64,000 nt of DNA from Larus michahellis (Eukaryota > Chordata > Aves > Charadriiformes > Laridae), in contig NC_133901.1 of NCBI RefSeq assembly GCF_964199755.1, positions 27,492,397-27,556,396 on the forward strand, written 5' to 3'. Of this stretch, positions 63,680 through 64,000 are shown piece after piece (the stretch's first letter is position 1; each line of letters opens with the position of its first letter). Both the position numbers and the translations under genes were made by a program. Below the pieces are notes generated by a model. It was not told the origin of the DNA. It searched no databases and was given only the letters and a program-made list of their open reading frames with translations.

Positions 63680-64000
63680 TACAGCCCCTCCGAGCAGGGG
63701 ATCCAGGCAGGGAGTGCAGTCCCTCTGGCAGCATGTCATGTGCTTATGGGTGCCAAGAATCCGGATGGAAAGCATAATCCCCCCACTACCAAGTCCCCAA
63801 GCATCAGGAAAACAGGTGGGGGACAGAGAGCCCCCAAGCGTCGTATGTTCTCGAGTACTGGGGATCCAGCTTGGGAACACCATCCGCCCAGTGGCTCCTG
63901 TGTCTCCGGCCCCCCCAAAACAGATCCAGGTGGGAAGCACAGTTCCACTGGCAGAAGGGACCCAAGCCAGGATCGCAGCCCTCCCAGTGCCCAGGATGCA
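63680..64000. repeat. HES1: degenerate tandem repeat in the HES1 intron
   Basis: About six units of 45-60 bases run to the window edge, each with a GGATCCAG/AGATCCAG/AATCCGG-type core, then GGGAA-CA, then C-rich CAGT-CC and CTGGCAG or CAGTGGC. Units are only partly alike, so this is an old minisatellite. No HES1 exon 3 sequence was found within it. Confidence 0.6.

Overview
This is nuclear DNA from a bird. The recognisable interspersed repeats are all 3' pieces of CR1 LINEs, intergenic DNA is short and partly very GC-rich, and the gene order matches the human 3q29 block ATP13A3 - GP5 - LRRC15 - CPN2 - HES1 (orientation reversed as a whole). The HES1 end corresponds to chicken c-hairy1. No bacterial, viral or CRISPR features are seen.

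Layout: positions 1-1640 look like the 3' UTR of a + strand gene, by synteny ATP13A3. GP5 (platelet glycoprotein V) lies at 5724-7676, LRRC15 at 18124-19851 with a TATA-driven non-coding first exon near 16.4 kb, and CPN2 (regulatory subunit of carboxypeptidase N) at about 23518-25197. A fourth leucine-rich-repeat gene at 29807-32518 encodes 903 residues: signal peptide, about 14 LRRs, a cysteine-rich C-cap, a Ser/Thr/Pro mucin-like stalk holding eleven 13-residue tandem repeats, one membrane segment and a short tail. I know of no mammalian gene at this position. It looks like an extra GP5/CPN2-type paralogue with a GPIb-alpha-like build. All four LRR genes point the same way, and each puts its coding sequence in one exon. 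For GP5, LRRC15 and the new gene a splice acceptor lies 4-27 bases before the ATG, so the set reads as an old tandem gene family.

Positions 33-62.8 kb hold no convincing protein gene. The interval alternates GC-rich stretches with AT-richer islands of the kind expected for HES1 regulatory DNA. It contains a directly repeated two-part non-coding module (37.3/38.4 kb and 51.1/52.0 kb) with a 91-base block identical by eye in both copies, a near-perfect 85-base hairpin at 44.4 kb, and a CpG-dense block followed by a consensus RBPJ/CSL site near 60 kb. At the right edge is the last exon of HES1 on the minus strand (CDS 63116-63600), with a miR-9 type seed match in its 3' UTR and a degenerate tandem repeat in the preceding intron; the rest of HES1 lies beyond the window.

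The LRR proteins would act outside the cell or at its surface: GP5 on thrombocytes, LRRC15 as a membrane LRR protein, CPN2 in plasma, and the new mucin-LRR protein probably as a surface receptor. HES1 is a Notch-driven repressor regulated separately by its own flanking DNA.
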